Source: Rotaria sordida
Lineage: Eukaryota; Rotifera; Eurotatoria; Philodinida; Philodinidae
Reading direction: 5' to 3'
NCBI GenBank assembly: GCA_905250125.1
Contig: CAJNOL010000851.1
Location: 34,287-98,286 of the forward strand
Length of the DNA: 64,000 nt
In this document: positions 22,390 through 32,675 of the stretch, piece by piece
Layout: each line of letters opens with the position of its first letter
Position numbering within the stretch: the first letter of the stretch is position 1
The notes under the pieces: generated by a model
Databases searched by the model: none
Told to the model about the DNA's origin: nothing
What the model saw: the letters and a program-made list of their open reading frames with translations, nothing else
Program-made: the position numbers and the translations under genes

Positions 22390-24570
22390 CTTGTAGATGT
22401 GTGTATTAATTGTTCAGCAAGCGATCTGAAAAGCTGTCGACTCAGTAAATCTCAATGTTCTTCGTACAATTAATTGATCATGGCGTCTACAAGAAATTCA
22501 TCTGAGCTTCGATCTTCTATGTCTGCTTTTGATTTCTTATTTTGGATTGGACTACATCGATTATTATCCATCAATAATTCACTATCATGAAAAAAAAACG
22601 ATTTTTGATGTAACAGCAAGTGACGTAGAAAGTAGCTTCTGATGATAGGCTTAAAACTTCACTAGCAACTGTATCAACATGAGAAAAAGAAGCAGACTTT
22701 CTTATATTTGCAATGGCAAATCTATTCAAGATCCACAAAAAATCAAATTAAAATTCCAAAAATAAAAATCCATAAGTTAAAAGTTCAGGAACTCCCATTT
22801 TTCTTGTCATATCAACTGGTTTGTTACAGTCTGTGCAAAGGCAAGAAGGGAGATGTATCACTTTTCTCACGATATGTTTCAACACTCATGTATTATCCTG
22901 TTGACAAACAATTTTTTCGAAACAAAACCTGATGTTGACTATTGTTAAGACATTTGACTTGCTCGAAAATACATTCTTTTTTTTTTTTTGGATAAATTAA
23001 AAGAAGTCTTTTGTTATCCATCTGAAATTTTCCTATCTTAACCTACAAAACTGAACGAAAATGGATTATTGACAATGTTGAATTAATTGTTCAACAAACA
23101 TTTGTAACGATGTAACAATGATTTCATATTCCATCGAACAGCATACATCATCATTACAAATGTATGATTGGATACTGGATTTTTACATTTCTCTGTTTCA
23201 TTTTCGATTGATCCTATCTCAACATTGATTCTCATCGTGTTTGTCGTTTGAACATATTCAATTGTTCGGTAAACACTATTCTACAAGGAATTTCTACGCG
23301 AACAAGTTCAACATCGCACAAAACATCGATTTATTTCTTTGTTTAATTATTTCAGTTTTATTCAGATGCCAAGAATATTAGCTGAAAATTCTTAGTTTTA
23401 TCTAATCGGTTATTTTATTTCATCCATTTCACCGATGTTTACCATTGACATCACATTATTGAACGAGAAAAGGTAAAAGAAGTCTATCTATTCGGAAAAT
23501 CAATAATATTGTACTTTGACAAAGCTTCGATAGTGTACAAAATACAAAAGAAATCTATTCGATAAGTCACATTCTATGGAATAATATCTTCGATAATGTC
23601 AACAAGTTGAATTCACACTAAAACAGCATTTTGAAGAGCAAAATATCCGGTATCTTCGTATGTCGAATATTTGTCTCTGATTTTCAATATCATTCAGATA
23701 AAATCTTTCAAATAAACAATGTAAAATTAAATATTGATCCGTGCAAACGAGTTAACTATCGGTCAACAGACTATAAATGAAATTTTCTGTAACAATGACT
23801 CCTCTTTAATGTATTCAAGTGTTTATTGTCAAGTAATTATTATCAATAATGATCGGATTCACTATTTATTGTAAAAGACTCTCACTTGTCATAGAAGACT
23901 TTCTCATTATTCAACAGAATCTTCTTCTCAAATTTGTGTCAAGAATAAGGGGAAGTTCAAAGTATCTTGGTTAAACAAATCTGCTTCTATTAGATGCTCA
24001 AAGGTTTTTGAATAATTGATTTATACCATATAAAAAACATCAAATTTTTCATTGTTTAAAAGTTTGAATTGTTTTCTAATATTCTTTCACTTAGTGAAAG
24101 TACTTTCGAATGAATTTTTGATATTGCAAACGTTAAATATATCAATACAGATCAATCCAATTGAGAAAATACCTCATTAACGTTCAATTTCGAATGATAT
24201 GCGTTCTATTGAATTTAATAAGTTCAATTCAAGATCATTTTACTGAATTTAGCAAAGCACTATGTGAAGAGACTGTATTGCTGCAAAGGTCTATTTCAGA
24301 CATTGCTTCTTATTTGGAAGAATGACAAACAACAAGCAAAAAATGTAGAAGCGAGAAAATGACCTCATTCATCTCTGTAGTTCTAGATCAAAAATGAATT
24401 CGTACTCAATGACCTTTTCTTCAAGAAAAGAAAAAAACGATCACAACATTCATAACGACGATAGGCGATGTTCTCTCTCTCTCTCTCATTTCTACTCTCT
24501 TGCCTCGCTTGATAAAATATTTCGCTTCTTTTTTTTTGTAATTGCGTTGGTAGTTACGTGCCAACAGTAC
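22390..24570. other. Gene-poor region
   Basis: 2.2 kb of AT-rich sequence with only short random frames. A CT-rich run (TCTCTCTCTCTC) lies near 24475, upstream of the next promoter. No gene is supported. Confidence 0.45.
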
Positions 24571-24597
24571 TATATAAGATACATTTTGCACTCAGTC
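24571..24597 (+). promoter_or_regulatory. TATA box and initiator
   Basis: TATATAAG at 24571-24578 is followed about 22 bp later by an arthropod-like initiator TCAGTC (24592-24597). It lies 70-95 bp upstream of the ATG at 24665. The CT/GA run upstream could be a GAGA-type site. Confidence 0.6.
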
Positions 24598-24664
24598 AAT
24601 ATAACCAACACTTTCAAACAAGTATCTGACAATATATCTCTTACTGTACAACAAAAAAAATCCG

Positions 24665-25251
24665 ATGTCGTCATCTGGTAATCACGATACAGCTAGACAT
24701 GCAGGTTCCTCGTCCATGGGAGGTTCTGGCGGAGCTGGTACTTCTGGTCAAACCGGTAGTATGGGTGGATCGAGTGGTCAAGGACACGGAGGTTCGACTG
24801 ATCCTGGTATGTCACACAAAGCTGGACAAAGTGGTACACACAGTGGTGGTAGTGGACTATTCAGCTCTGGTGGTGGATCAAGTAAGTGTCACATTTGATT
24901 TTCTTCGCCATCGAATTTTCTTTCTTTTTTTTTTTGAAGTGAACGACAAATAAAAAGAAGGATATTTTCTCATAAAATTCTTGAAATTCACAGTCTATTC
25001 GAATTGAAATACAATAGAGGCTCACTAACAGTGATACTATTGCATATAATTACGGAAAAATCGACCAGTTTTTTTTTCATATTTTAGTAAAAAAATGAAC
25101 AGAATAATCGTCCGATAAGACACGTACCTGTAAAACCAATTTCGTGATTGAATCAGAATTTATTTTTAATTGTTTCATTTCTTTCATTACAGTTACAAGT
25201 GGCGGTGGATCAACTACTCATGCTGGTGGTGGCAGCAGTCAGCAACATTAA
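24665..25251 (+). CDS. Small Gly/Ser-rich hydrophilic protein
   Basis: Two exons, 24665-24881 and 25193-25251, with a GTAAGT donor and a TTCATTACAG acceptor. The join keeps phase and gives 91 residues. The sequence is dominated by Gly and Ser with repeated GGS/SGG and some His and Gln (for example GSSGQGHGGSTDPG and, after the splice, SGGGSTTHAGGG, ending SSQQH). There is no signal peptide, no hydrophobic core and, once the intron is removed, no Cys. Like the protein at 19547, it starts MSSS and has a TATA promoter. It fits the loose definition of a hydrophilin (high Gly, highly hydrophilic). Function is not known. The read-through frame into the intron would end after KCHI, which I consider unspliced. 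Confidence 0.65.
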
Positions 25252-25535
25252 ACATCTTTGTCAAACGTGCATGATCCAATGGACTCTTTCTCTATAAGCA
25301 ACTATTTCAGACAATATTTCCATACAACACGTGTTTTCCTGCGCTTTATTTGATCTGTTCTTTTTGTTCTTGTTGAACTTTAGCGTGCATAGTTTCTCAT
25401 GTCGAATAAAAAACATAAGAAAAAAAAACGATAAGATTTAACTTAATACTAGTCATAGAGAAGAATATTCGTTCATCGGATTAATTGTATTAAAACGTCT
25501 TGATCATTGTCATTTTGTTTTTTTTTTCAATTTGA

Positions 25536-26301
25536 CTATTGTCGGCACCAGAATTAAATGTGAATTGGTGTAAGACGAATATCTCGAGAATGGCAATAGC
25601 TAACGATCTGCGACTTTCACCAATCGAAAGAGGTTGAGTTAAGACATGTTTTGGTATAATATTGTGCAAGATGAAATCATTACCTCATCATTCTGTTTTG
25701 AGAATCCTTCCAAAAAATATATAATATCAATGAAAGGTTCATTTTAACATATATATCAGATAGAGAAACTTCAGCTCTGTAGTTCAAGATATAATGCAAA
25801 TGATTATCTTCTCAAAGTCTAACAATGAGTAAACGAATTTGCCGATTTGTTCGCAAAAATAATAGGGGATTGCATTGATTTTTAATCAAATTCTCATTGA
25901 AACAACAAGCCATTTTAATAAAATGTAAGAAAAACTTGGTTCAAAATCAACGCAATTTCCTATTATTTTTGCGAACAAATCGGCGAATTCATTTACTCAT
26001 TGTTAGACTGTGAGAAGATAACCATTCACATTATATCTTGAACTACAGAGCTGAAGTTCCTCTATCTGATATATATGTTAAAATGAAAATTTCATTGGAA
26101 CTACATTGCATTATTATACATTTTTTGGAAAGATTCTCAAAACACAATGGTGAAGTAATGATTTCATCTTGCATAATATTATATCAAAACATGTTCTAAC
26201 TCAATCTCTTTCGATTAGCGAAAGTCGCCGATCACTAGCTGTTGCCTTCTCGAGATATTCGTCTTATACCACCCCATATTTAATTCTGGTGCCAACAACA
26301 G
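25536..26301. mobile_element. 766-bp foldback element
   Basis: Arms of ~345 bp (25536-25880 and 25949-26301) are inverted copies, starting CTATTGTCGGCACCAG and ending CTGGTGCCAACAACAG, with a loop of only ~70 bp. The arms have diverged by scattered substitutions. No coding capacity is seen. No clear target duplication was identified, so the superfamily is open. Confidence 0.8.
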
Positions 26302-26619
26302 TATGAAAGTCCTTCATTCACTAGTCTATTTCTTGTTAGTTAAATGTAGAAATTTACTTTTCATCGCCGATTTTTCCTGTCAACAATCATAAGATCATTT
26401 TCTAGCTTAGATGACCATTGTGACACATACCTAATCTTTATCATCTGCTCATATTATCGCACTGACAATCAGATTATTTGATCTACATTGTAGCGTGGTC
26501 ACTTTTTTTATTCGAAGAAAATTTTGAAATAACTGATACTGAATACATGAACTTTCAAGATAAAGACTAAACTATTTCGAAATATGTGTCTAATTACTGA
26601 TAGTGGAATCAAGAGAATA

Positions 26620-27683
26620 TTATTTAAGTTGAGACAAAATACATTGAATGCTTTTCCTAGTATGAACAAGACGAGGATGCATAGAAAGAATCGCATGACC
26701 ATCGATGTTCGTTACTTTTTCTAAATATGATAGTGCATGTTCTAATTCGTCCTTCTTCTCGTAAACGAGATCTATGTTATTTAATATCTCTGCAATGTTG
26801 AGATGCTGAAGAAGAAAACATTTTTGATAGATTTCAAATGACAGATTGTAATATTCTAATGGGCGATCAAACTGACACAAATTTTGATATGCATCTCCAA
26901 TGTTACCGTACAATGCAGTAAGTACAGGTTGATCAGTCGATATACATTTTTGAAGAATGTTCAATATTTTGTGATGATACTCGAATGCCTCCTAATATAT
27001 CTTCTCTTTCTCATAGATGACACCTATATTATTGAAATAGACACGTACGCTTAGCTGATTCTCGCCAAATATTCGCTATCGTATCACCAATACCTTGTAG
27101 TAGGATTCTAATCCTTGCTTATGATTGTCCTCATAGTAGTAGACACTTCTAATACTGTAGTAGCTGTTTGCAATATGAACATCATCTGCGTCCAGTGTTG
27201 ACATTTGATCTTGAGCGATTTCCGGTGTCATTCGAGAAAAGGCAGTTTATTGAGCAAACGACGATAATACTTCTTAGATTCATTAAATCTGCCCATCGTT
27301 CTGAGTACATTGTCAAACAGGTGAAGACTCGTCATTTCTTCATTACCTTCACTATTATGTGTCTTTATCTATTCAATGACAGTCTTCAAATCATCATTAT
27401 TATCACTTCATAATTTTATTCGAATGATATACAAATGATCTGCGCCATAATGAGTGTCAATAAGTTGAAAAATCAATCCCAACATGATGAAAACTTCTTC
27501 TTCGTTAAGAAATTGACTATGTGGAGTTATATTAGTGAATGGTCTATTGTCTACAAGTTGAGGAGCAGCATCAATATGAAATAAGACTTTTTGCAAGTCG
27601 TCTATTGAAGTTGAATTTAAGAAACGGAATAGAGTTACGTCGCGATTGACACTTGTCGAGAGAAATTGCTTTCCGTCGTGCAA
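26620..27683 (-). pseudogene. Broken ADP-ribosyltransferase-TPR gene
   Basis: On the minus strand, 27683-27408 encodes the second half of an arginine-type ADP-ribosyltransferase domain: QFLSTSVNRDV with the S-x-S site, then FHIDAAP, then LNEEEVFIMLGLIFQL with the E-x-E motif. It parallels the intact protein at 58116 (SFLSTTKQ, FEIDADP, ESEVLFMLGSIFQL). Downstream, pieces in shifted frames give TPR units (DNVLRTMGRFNESKKYYRRL), and 26964-26620 gives an open 114-codon frame with kinesin-light-chain-like TPRs (GNIGDAYQNLCQFDRPLEYY). Several stops and frameshifts lie between 27000 and 27410. The catalytic Arg region upstream is missing. The truncation point adjoins a GT/CA palindrome at 27751-27839. 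Confidence 0.8.
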
Positions 27684-27750
27684 TGATCTTTATATTCAAT
27701 CGATTGAAAGTCACAAACAGTGACAGAACACAGTCGATGAGAAGGTACTA

Positions 27751-27839
27751 CTGCAGTTTAGTCACACTCTTGCTCTCACCCTAACACTGATTGCTGCGTT
27801 CAATGTAGCAATCAATATAAGGGTATGAATAAACTGCAG
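27751..27839. repeat. GT/CA-type hairpin
   Basis: CTGCAGTTTA...CACCCTAA...TGATTGCT is mirrored by AGCAATCA...AGGGTATG...TAAACTGCAG around a ~10-nt loop. It contains the CACCCTAA box of the dispersed family. Confidence 0.65.
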
Positions 27840-29564
27840 AAGAACCATCGATTCTTATGGTATCAGGTTTTTGTGTAGCACAAAAGAACTCAATGTCTTT
27901 TATCAAACTTTTAGATAATTTCAAATGATTTTTAGCTGGCTCAACCTTATAATTTAAAGATGAGAATAAATTTTAAATATTTCCGATCGCACGTTTAATA
28001 TTCCCAATTTTCGATATAAATATCAGTCGTCAGTGATTGCAACGATAATCATCAGCTAACACTCGAAAAGAAACGAAAATTCCGATGTTTTATTCTTCAA
28101 AAAAAGAACTTTAAACAGAAAACTAGATTTGTGCTTATATGTTTATCAAATTAGTATATTGAACAAAAATGATGTGCTGATGCAACAAAGTTAATTGATT
28201 TCATTTTTTCACAATGAGAAAACATTTAAATATAAATAGAAGCATATTCGATAGAATTTTTGTTACAATTATTGAGACTTTGCGTCATGAACTTATAATA
28301 TATGTTATTGAAAATGAACTAAATAGTAAGAAAAAAACCTCCTTTCTTCATTTTTATTTTTTATTTATTTGATTTTCAATGACTGATGATGTTATGAGTT
28401 CATAATGGAACGTCTTAGTGATGGTAACAGAACTGTGTGAATTATTGTGCAATGAGTGATACTTCAGGTTTGCTTGTTGACCACGAGAGCATGTATACAA
28501 AGTGGTCATATAATTAAGCTTATTTGTTTCTAAGAGCTATATCCTTTCTTTCATTTATCTTTTTCAATCATTTTACTAGCATAAGAGATGCTGGTTTATC
28601 ACGTTCCTTATTCTTTTGCCTTTTCATCTATTCTTTCTTTATTGGATATTGTCTTCTTTTTTATTTAAAAAGCAATAGATCAATACTAAAAAGATGGAAA
28701 AAATATTCTTCTGCTTTATTTTTCTCATTAATAAGACATCAACTATAGAAAACTAGAGTATCTTTGAATAGACAGCACCTAATTTTATCTCAGGTCGTCT
28801 TTTCAGTTTAAAAAACAGTTGTTACATACACACCGTACTCGACTTATCCGATCAAAAATGACATAAACCGTTTAAAAACAGTCATCATTCATCAACAAAA
28901 AATTCTTTTTTGTGGCAAACTTAATTTCTATTTATTTAAACGTAGTTTACTTCATTTTGCATGATTCTCAGTGCCTTCAAAAATAAAAAAAACGTGATTT
29001 TTGTGAATTTTTCGTGAAAAACATGGAAAAACTGGTATTTCTGATGATGAAACGGACATTATTCTTCGTGATATTAAATTTCATCGATGAAAATGAACAG
29101 TTTCATCGAAGACATTTCATGGATTTGATTTTTAATCAAAGTTGTGATATTATGTTGATGGAATCGTCCGTTTTCCTCAATGAAATTGAAAAACACAAAA
29201 AAGAATGTCTGTTTCATCATTTAAATGGCATTTTTGTTTCATTTTCGAAGTCCCTGGGTTGTTTTGATAATGAGAGAATAGGACGAGTCTAGCTTCTTCA
29301 TCTTTCCTGTATTAATGTGTTTCTTTTCGTAAATAAGAAAGGAAATAACATCAACAAGGTAAAAACAAAATCAAAAGGGACAAAGAGTAAAAAACATGAT
29401 AAGCGAACTTTTCCTATGCTCGCACGATAATTGAGAAAATTAAATGGACTATGATTGTGCAATTCAAGAGAACAACATTTTGTTTTACCGATTGTTCTGC
29501 AAACATTCATCATGATGACTTATAAGCCTTTCATAGTGTGCCACGTTGTCATTTATGTATACAT
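27840..29564. other. Gene-poor region with a foldback at 29036
   Basis: No supported gene. Short frames at 28524 and 29014 are low-complexity or fall in the foldback repeat. Confidence 0.4.
29036..29225. repeat. Short foldback repeat
   Basis: GATGATGAAACGGACATTAT (from ~29045) is matched inversely by AGAATGTCTGTTTCATCAT (~29202-29220). The homology continues inward through TTTCATCGATGAAAATGAAC versus its mirrored partner. Arms are ~65 bp with a ~60-bp centre. Confidence 0.6.
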
Positions 29565-29572
29565 TATATAAA
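29565..29572 (+). promoter_or_regulatory. TATA box
   Basis: TATATAAA lies 63 bp before the ATG at 29628, in the same arrangement as at 24571. Confidence 0.5.
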
Positions 29573-29627
29573 CATGTAGTTTTTCTCAATAAGCAAACCT
29601 TCTAATACACACCATAGTCGAGCGACA

Positions 29628-30044
29628 ATGTCTTCTGTTTCACAAATGTGGCCAGAATTTGTCTATTGTTGTGTGAGTTTTTCATGTTATTTTCTTATCG
29701 GTATCGTATATTGGTTTTATGACCATCCTAATTCATATCTAATTCTGGCAACTTGTTTATTTGCATTCTATATGTTATGGCTTTGGAATCGATGTAAGCC
29801 CAGCATTATACTTTATTTATTATTAGTATTCTTTTTCATGCCTATTATTGCTGAAATGGTTCAAGTCTTTACATTGGTGACCCAGGTTAGAGACAATGAT
29901 AGCAGATTGTATTTGACTTTGATCGGTTTGGTCTTGGGTGCACTAAATGTGTTCCGTGGAGTTATTTTGTGTATGTTTTATTTACATGGATTGGACACAT
30001 ATAATACAGAAGCATCAACAATACCTTGGTTTCTGAAAAAATGA
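29628..30044 (+). CDS. Four-TM membrane protein, family unknown
   Basis: 138 residues, single exon, ATG 63 bp after a TATA box. There are four hydrophobic helices: CVSFSCYFLIGIVYWFY (about 15-31), SYLILATCLFAFYMLWLW (36-53), IILYLLLVFFFMPIIAEM (60-77) and LYLTLIGLVLGALNVFRGV (94-112). Connecting loops are short, with NRCKPS between helices 2 and 3 and RDNDSR between 3 and 4. The ends are hydrophilic and lack motifs; the tail is TYNTEASTIPWFLKK. No signal peptide cleavage is expected. The arrangement resembles many small tetraspan proteins but lacks the CCG motif of tetraspanins. Membrane location is clear from sequence; function is unknown. Confidence 0.65.
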   Translation: MSSVSQMWPEFVYCCVSFSCYFLIGIVYWFYDHPNSYLILATCLFAFYMLWLWNRCKPSIILYLLLVFFFMPIIAEMVQVFTLVTQVRDNDSRLYLTLIGLVLGALNVFRGVILCMFYLHGLDTYNTEASTIPWFLKK

Positions 30045-31415
30045 GATCTGATGTTCTCAAAATCGGTAAAAAATTGACGACTAATTGAGATTTATCAAAA
30101 CGATAATCGTACGTTTAAATGCGATAAATCATAGATTTTTCTCGATTATTTTGACGGTTTTTCCGATAAATCTGGATTTTATAGTTAATTTCTGTCCTCT
30201 CTTTATTGATTTTCTATGCAATTTTATGCACGTATACTTAGTTTTCCATACCACATCCAAAGCTTCTTATTACTTATTTAAATTAAAGAAAATATTTATT
30301 AAAAAACTTAAGCTTTTACATTATTCTATGTGAACGGGTGTGGTTGTAGGTACGAATCTGGTCTTCACCCACATTCATCTATTTAAGATTTCAATGTAGA
30401 ATTAGAAATATGAATTTTTTTTTGACCGAAAATTCACAAAAATAACAAATAGTTTATGTAATTTTATAAACAAACAGAGATAGAATGTGTTTAATGATTT
30501 AGTGTTTCATAGCAACGAACATCAATCGATTATCTATGAAGAAATGAATCAAATTCATAAAATTCTAATATTTACTGAAAAATAATTGTTAGAGAAGAAA
30601 ATTATCAACATACAAATATTTTAAAATAACGTAAAATAAACTATAAAGTCTCGACCAATAATTTAGAAGCACTATAATTGCAAAAGATTCAGCACAATAG
30701 TAAACAAATATTAATTATGACATGATTCATGCTTATATAAATTCACCTGTCATTATTTATGGAACACCCGTTAAGAGCATTTTGAGACAGGAATTATTAT
30801 TTTAGCGATAGCGATTCATTGTTATTGTGTCGTTTCTGTACTGAATAAACTAATATCCTATTTCTCCATCTCGATCAATGAATATACATAACATCCAATA
30901 TTTGTCAACGATTGAGAATTCCAGTTTTGTTATCTGTACTACTTTCTAATTTGAGATCAAATCGTGAGAAAGAAAATCATCAGAATCAAATCAATTGCAA
31001 AAACATACAGAGACTATTGAGAACATCAAATATCATCGTAGGCACAAAAAACTTAGTGTACATGCGATCGAATTCTGTATGAATATTGGCTAAAATGATG
31101 CTTTAGAGAAACAAATAAATTTCCCAAAAAAACTCATTCTTTGCCTGCCAAACACGTCTCTAATTCTCATGATTTTACGCAGCTTCGACTGGAAAGAAGG
31201 ATGTCACATTAGATCTTCAATATTATCACAGATGACTGCCTATGACGCACATATCTTGTTATTCCATGTATTCATCTTCGAGAGAAGTGAAACGTGATGA
31301 TGATGCACTTTACATACGTCAATAGTAGAAGAGCAGAACACGTCGATGTAGTTTCTGTTTTTTCAACGTTCTCTCACATCTGTCATTTAGAATACTGCAA
31401 CACTTGGTTTCTACA
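30045..31415. other. Gene-poor region
   Basis: No supported gene. Contains a GT/CA palindrome at 30331-30385. Confidence 0.45.
30331..30385. repeat. GT/CA-rich imperfect palindrome
   Basis: ACGGGTGTGGTTGTAGG on the left and TCTTCACCCACATTCATC on the right. Confidence 0.5.
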
Positions 31416-32390
31416 ATGGCTACCAATAACACACAAATGATAAGAATTCTTGAGACAGCTGACTATGTGCCATCCTTCTGGCCACCTCTCGTATTCGGAC
31501 TGTTCTTATTTGGTGAGATGATGTCCATTCCATGCTATTTATTGACGATGTATCATCTTTTGGCAAAGAATGCCGCACGTAAACTTCTCCAAAATCACGT
31601 CATTATCGTCATGCTTATTTTCAACTTTATTCATCTTACAATAGATCTATCGGCAACAATGAATTTTCGGCGCCTAGGATATGTGTCGCCCTTTAATCCT
31701 GCTTTCTGCCTGATATATCAGTTTGTGGACTATGGAATTTGGTATGGAGCCATTTTCTTGATGCTTTGGACATCGATCGAACGACACATTCTCATTTTTC
31801 ATTCAGCTAGAGTCGCAACAGCTCGTGGACGTTTGCTGTTTCACTATATACCACTTGCAGTTTTTTCTCTTTATGCACCGATCTTTTATTTTTATATGAT
31901 ATTTCTTTATCCCTGTGATCATCTCTACAATGTCACATCCAATTTGTGCGGTGGACCATATTTTTGGCTAGCAGTACCTGACTGGTATAATTGGTTTGAC
32001 TCACTTGCCAACTACACCATTCCAATCTTACTCATCGTTGTATTCAGTTTTGGTCTTATTGTTCGTGTCATTGTACAGAAGCGTCGCTTACAACAGGCCA
32101 CAGGGTGGCGTGGAAATCGAAAAATGATTTTACAGCTCATGTCAGTATCTGCTGTTTACATTATCTTCAACCTGCCTTTTGTCATTATTGCTATCGTGCA
32201 ATGGTCTGGAATCTCTGATTTTGGTAATAATGTTCAAGAACCCTATATTTCAGATTTGACCTACGTTCCAGCCATAGTGTTGCCCTATGCTACTATGATG
32301 ACACTTCCTGAACTAAAAAAGAAACTTCATGCTTTGCTCTTCTGGAAAAAGAACCGACGAGCTGTGGCATTTTTGACTGCAAGGACTTGA
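31416..32390 (+). CDS. Orphan rhodopsin-like GPCR
   Basis: 324 residues, single exon. The first in-frame ATG is at 31416; the frame before it starts at a TTG. Seven hydrophobic helices are visible, beginning LVFGLFLFGEMMSIPCYLL (TM1) and HVIIVMLIFNFIHLTIDL (TM2). TM3 carries Cys98 near its start and an ERH triplet at residues 122-124, the counterpart of DRY. The second extracellular loop has the partner Cys (YPCDHLYNVTSNLC) and an N-glycosylation site. TM6 reads VYIIFNLPFVIIAIVQW, with NLP instead of CWxP. TM7 ends LPYATMMTLPELKKKL, replacing NPxxY with LPxxT. N-terminal NNT could be glycosylated. This matches the large, diverged orphan receptor sets of rotifers; the ligand is unknown. It is intact and lies alone. 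Confidence 0.85.
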   Translation: MATNNTQMIRILETADYVPSFWPPLVFGLFLFGEMMSIPCYLLTMYHLLAKNAARKLLQNHVIIVMLIFNFIHLTIDLSATMNFRRLGYVSPFNPAFCLIYQFVDYGIWYGAIFLMLWTSIERHILIFHSARVATARGRLLFHYIPLAVFSLYAPIFYFYMIFLYPCDHLYNVTSNLCGGPYFWLAVPDWYNWFDSLANYTIPILLIVVFSFGLIVRVIVQKRRLQQATGWRGNRKMILQLMSVSAVYIIFNLPFVIIAIVQWSGISDFGNNVQEPYISDLTYVPAIVLPYATMMTLPELKKKLHALLFWKKNRRAVAFLTART

Positions 32391-32481
32391 GTATCTTTAA
32401 AATATGTTCAAAAACTAACACAATTTCGAATAATAGGCGTCAACAAAAGCAAACTGTGTAATTTTTGAAATTTTTTATTAC

Positions 32482-32675
32482 TGTATAAATGTTGTGTGTC
32501 AATTGCGAGTGTCAAGTTAACTATTGTANNNNNNNNNNNNNNNNNNNNNNNNNNNNNNNNNNNNNNNNNNNNNNNNNNNNNNNNNNNNNNNNNNNNNNNN
32601 NNNNNNNNNNNNNNNNNNNNNNNNNNNNTGTATAAATGTTGTGTGTCAATTGCGAGTGTCAAGTTAACTATTGTA
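32482..32675. repeat. 47-bp repeat on both sides of a 100-N gap
   Basis: 32482-32528 and 32629-32675 are identical (TGTATAAATGTTGTGTGTCA onward, ending TTAACTATTGTA). They flank exactly 100 N (32529-32628). Either a collapsed tandem array or two contig ends that overlap and were not merged. Confidence 0.9.

Noticed and set aside
29014..29292. 92-codon plus-strand frame
   Set aside because: It coincides with the arms of a foldback repeat, so its openness is a by-product of the repeat.
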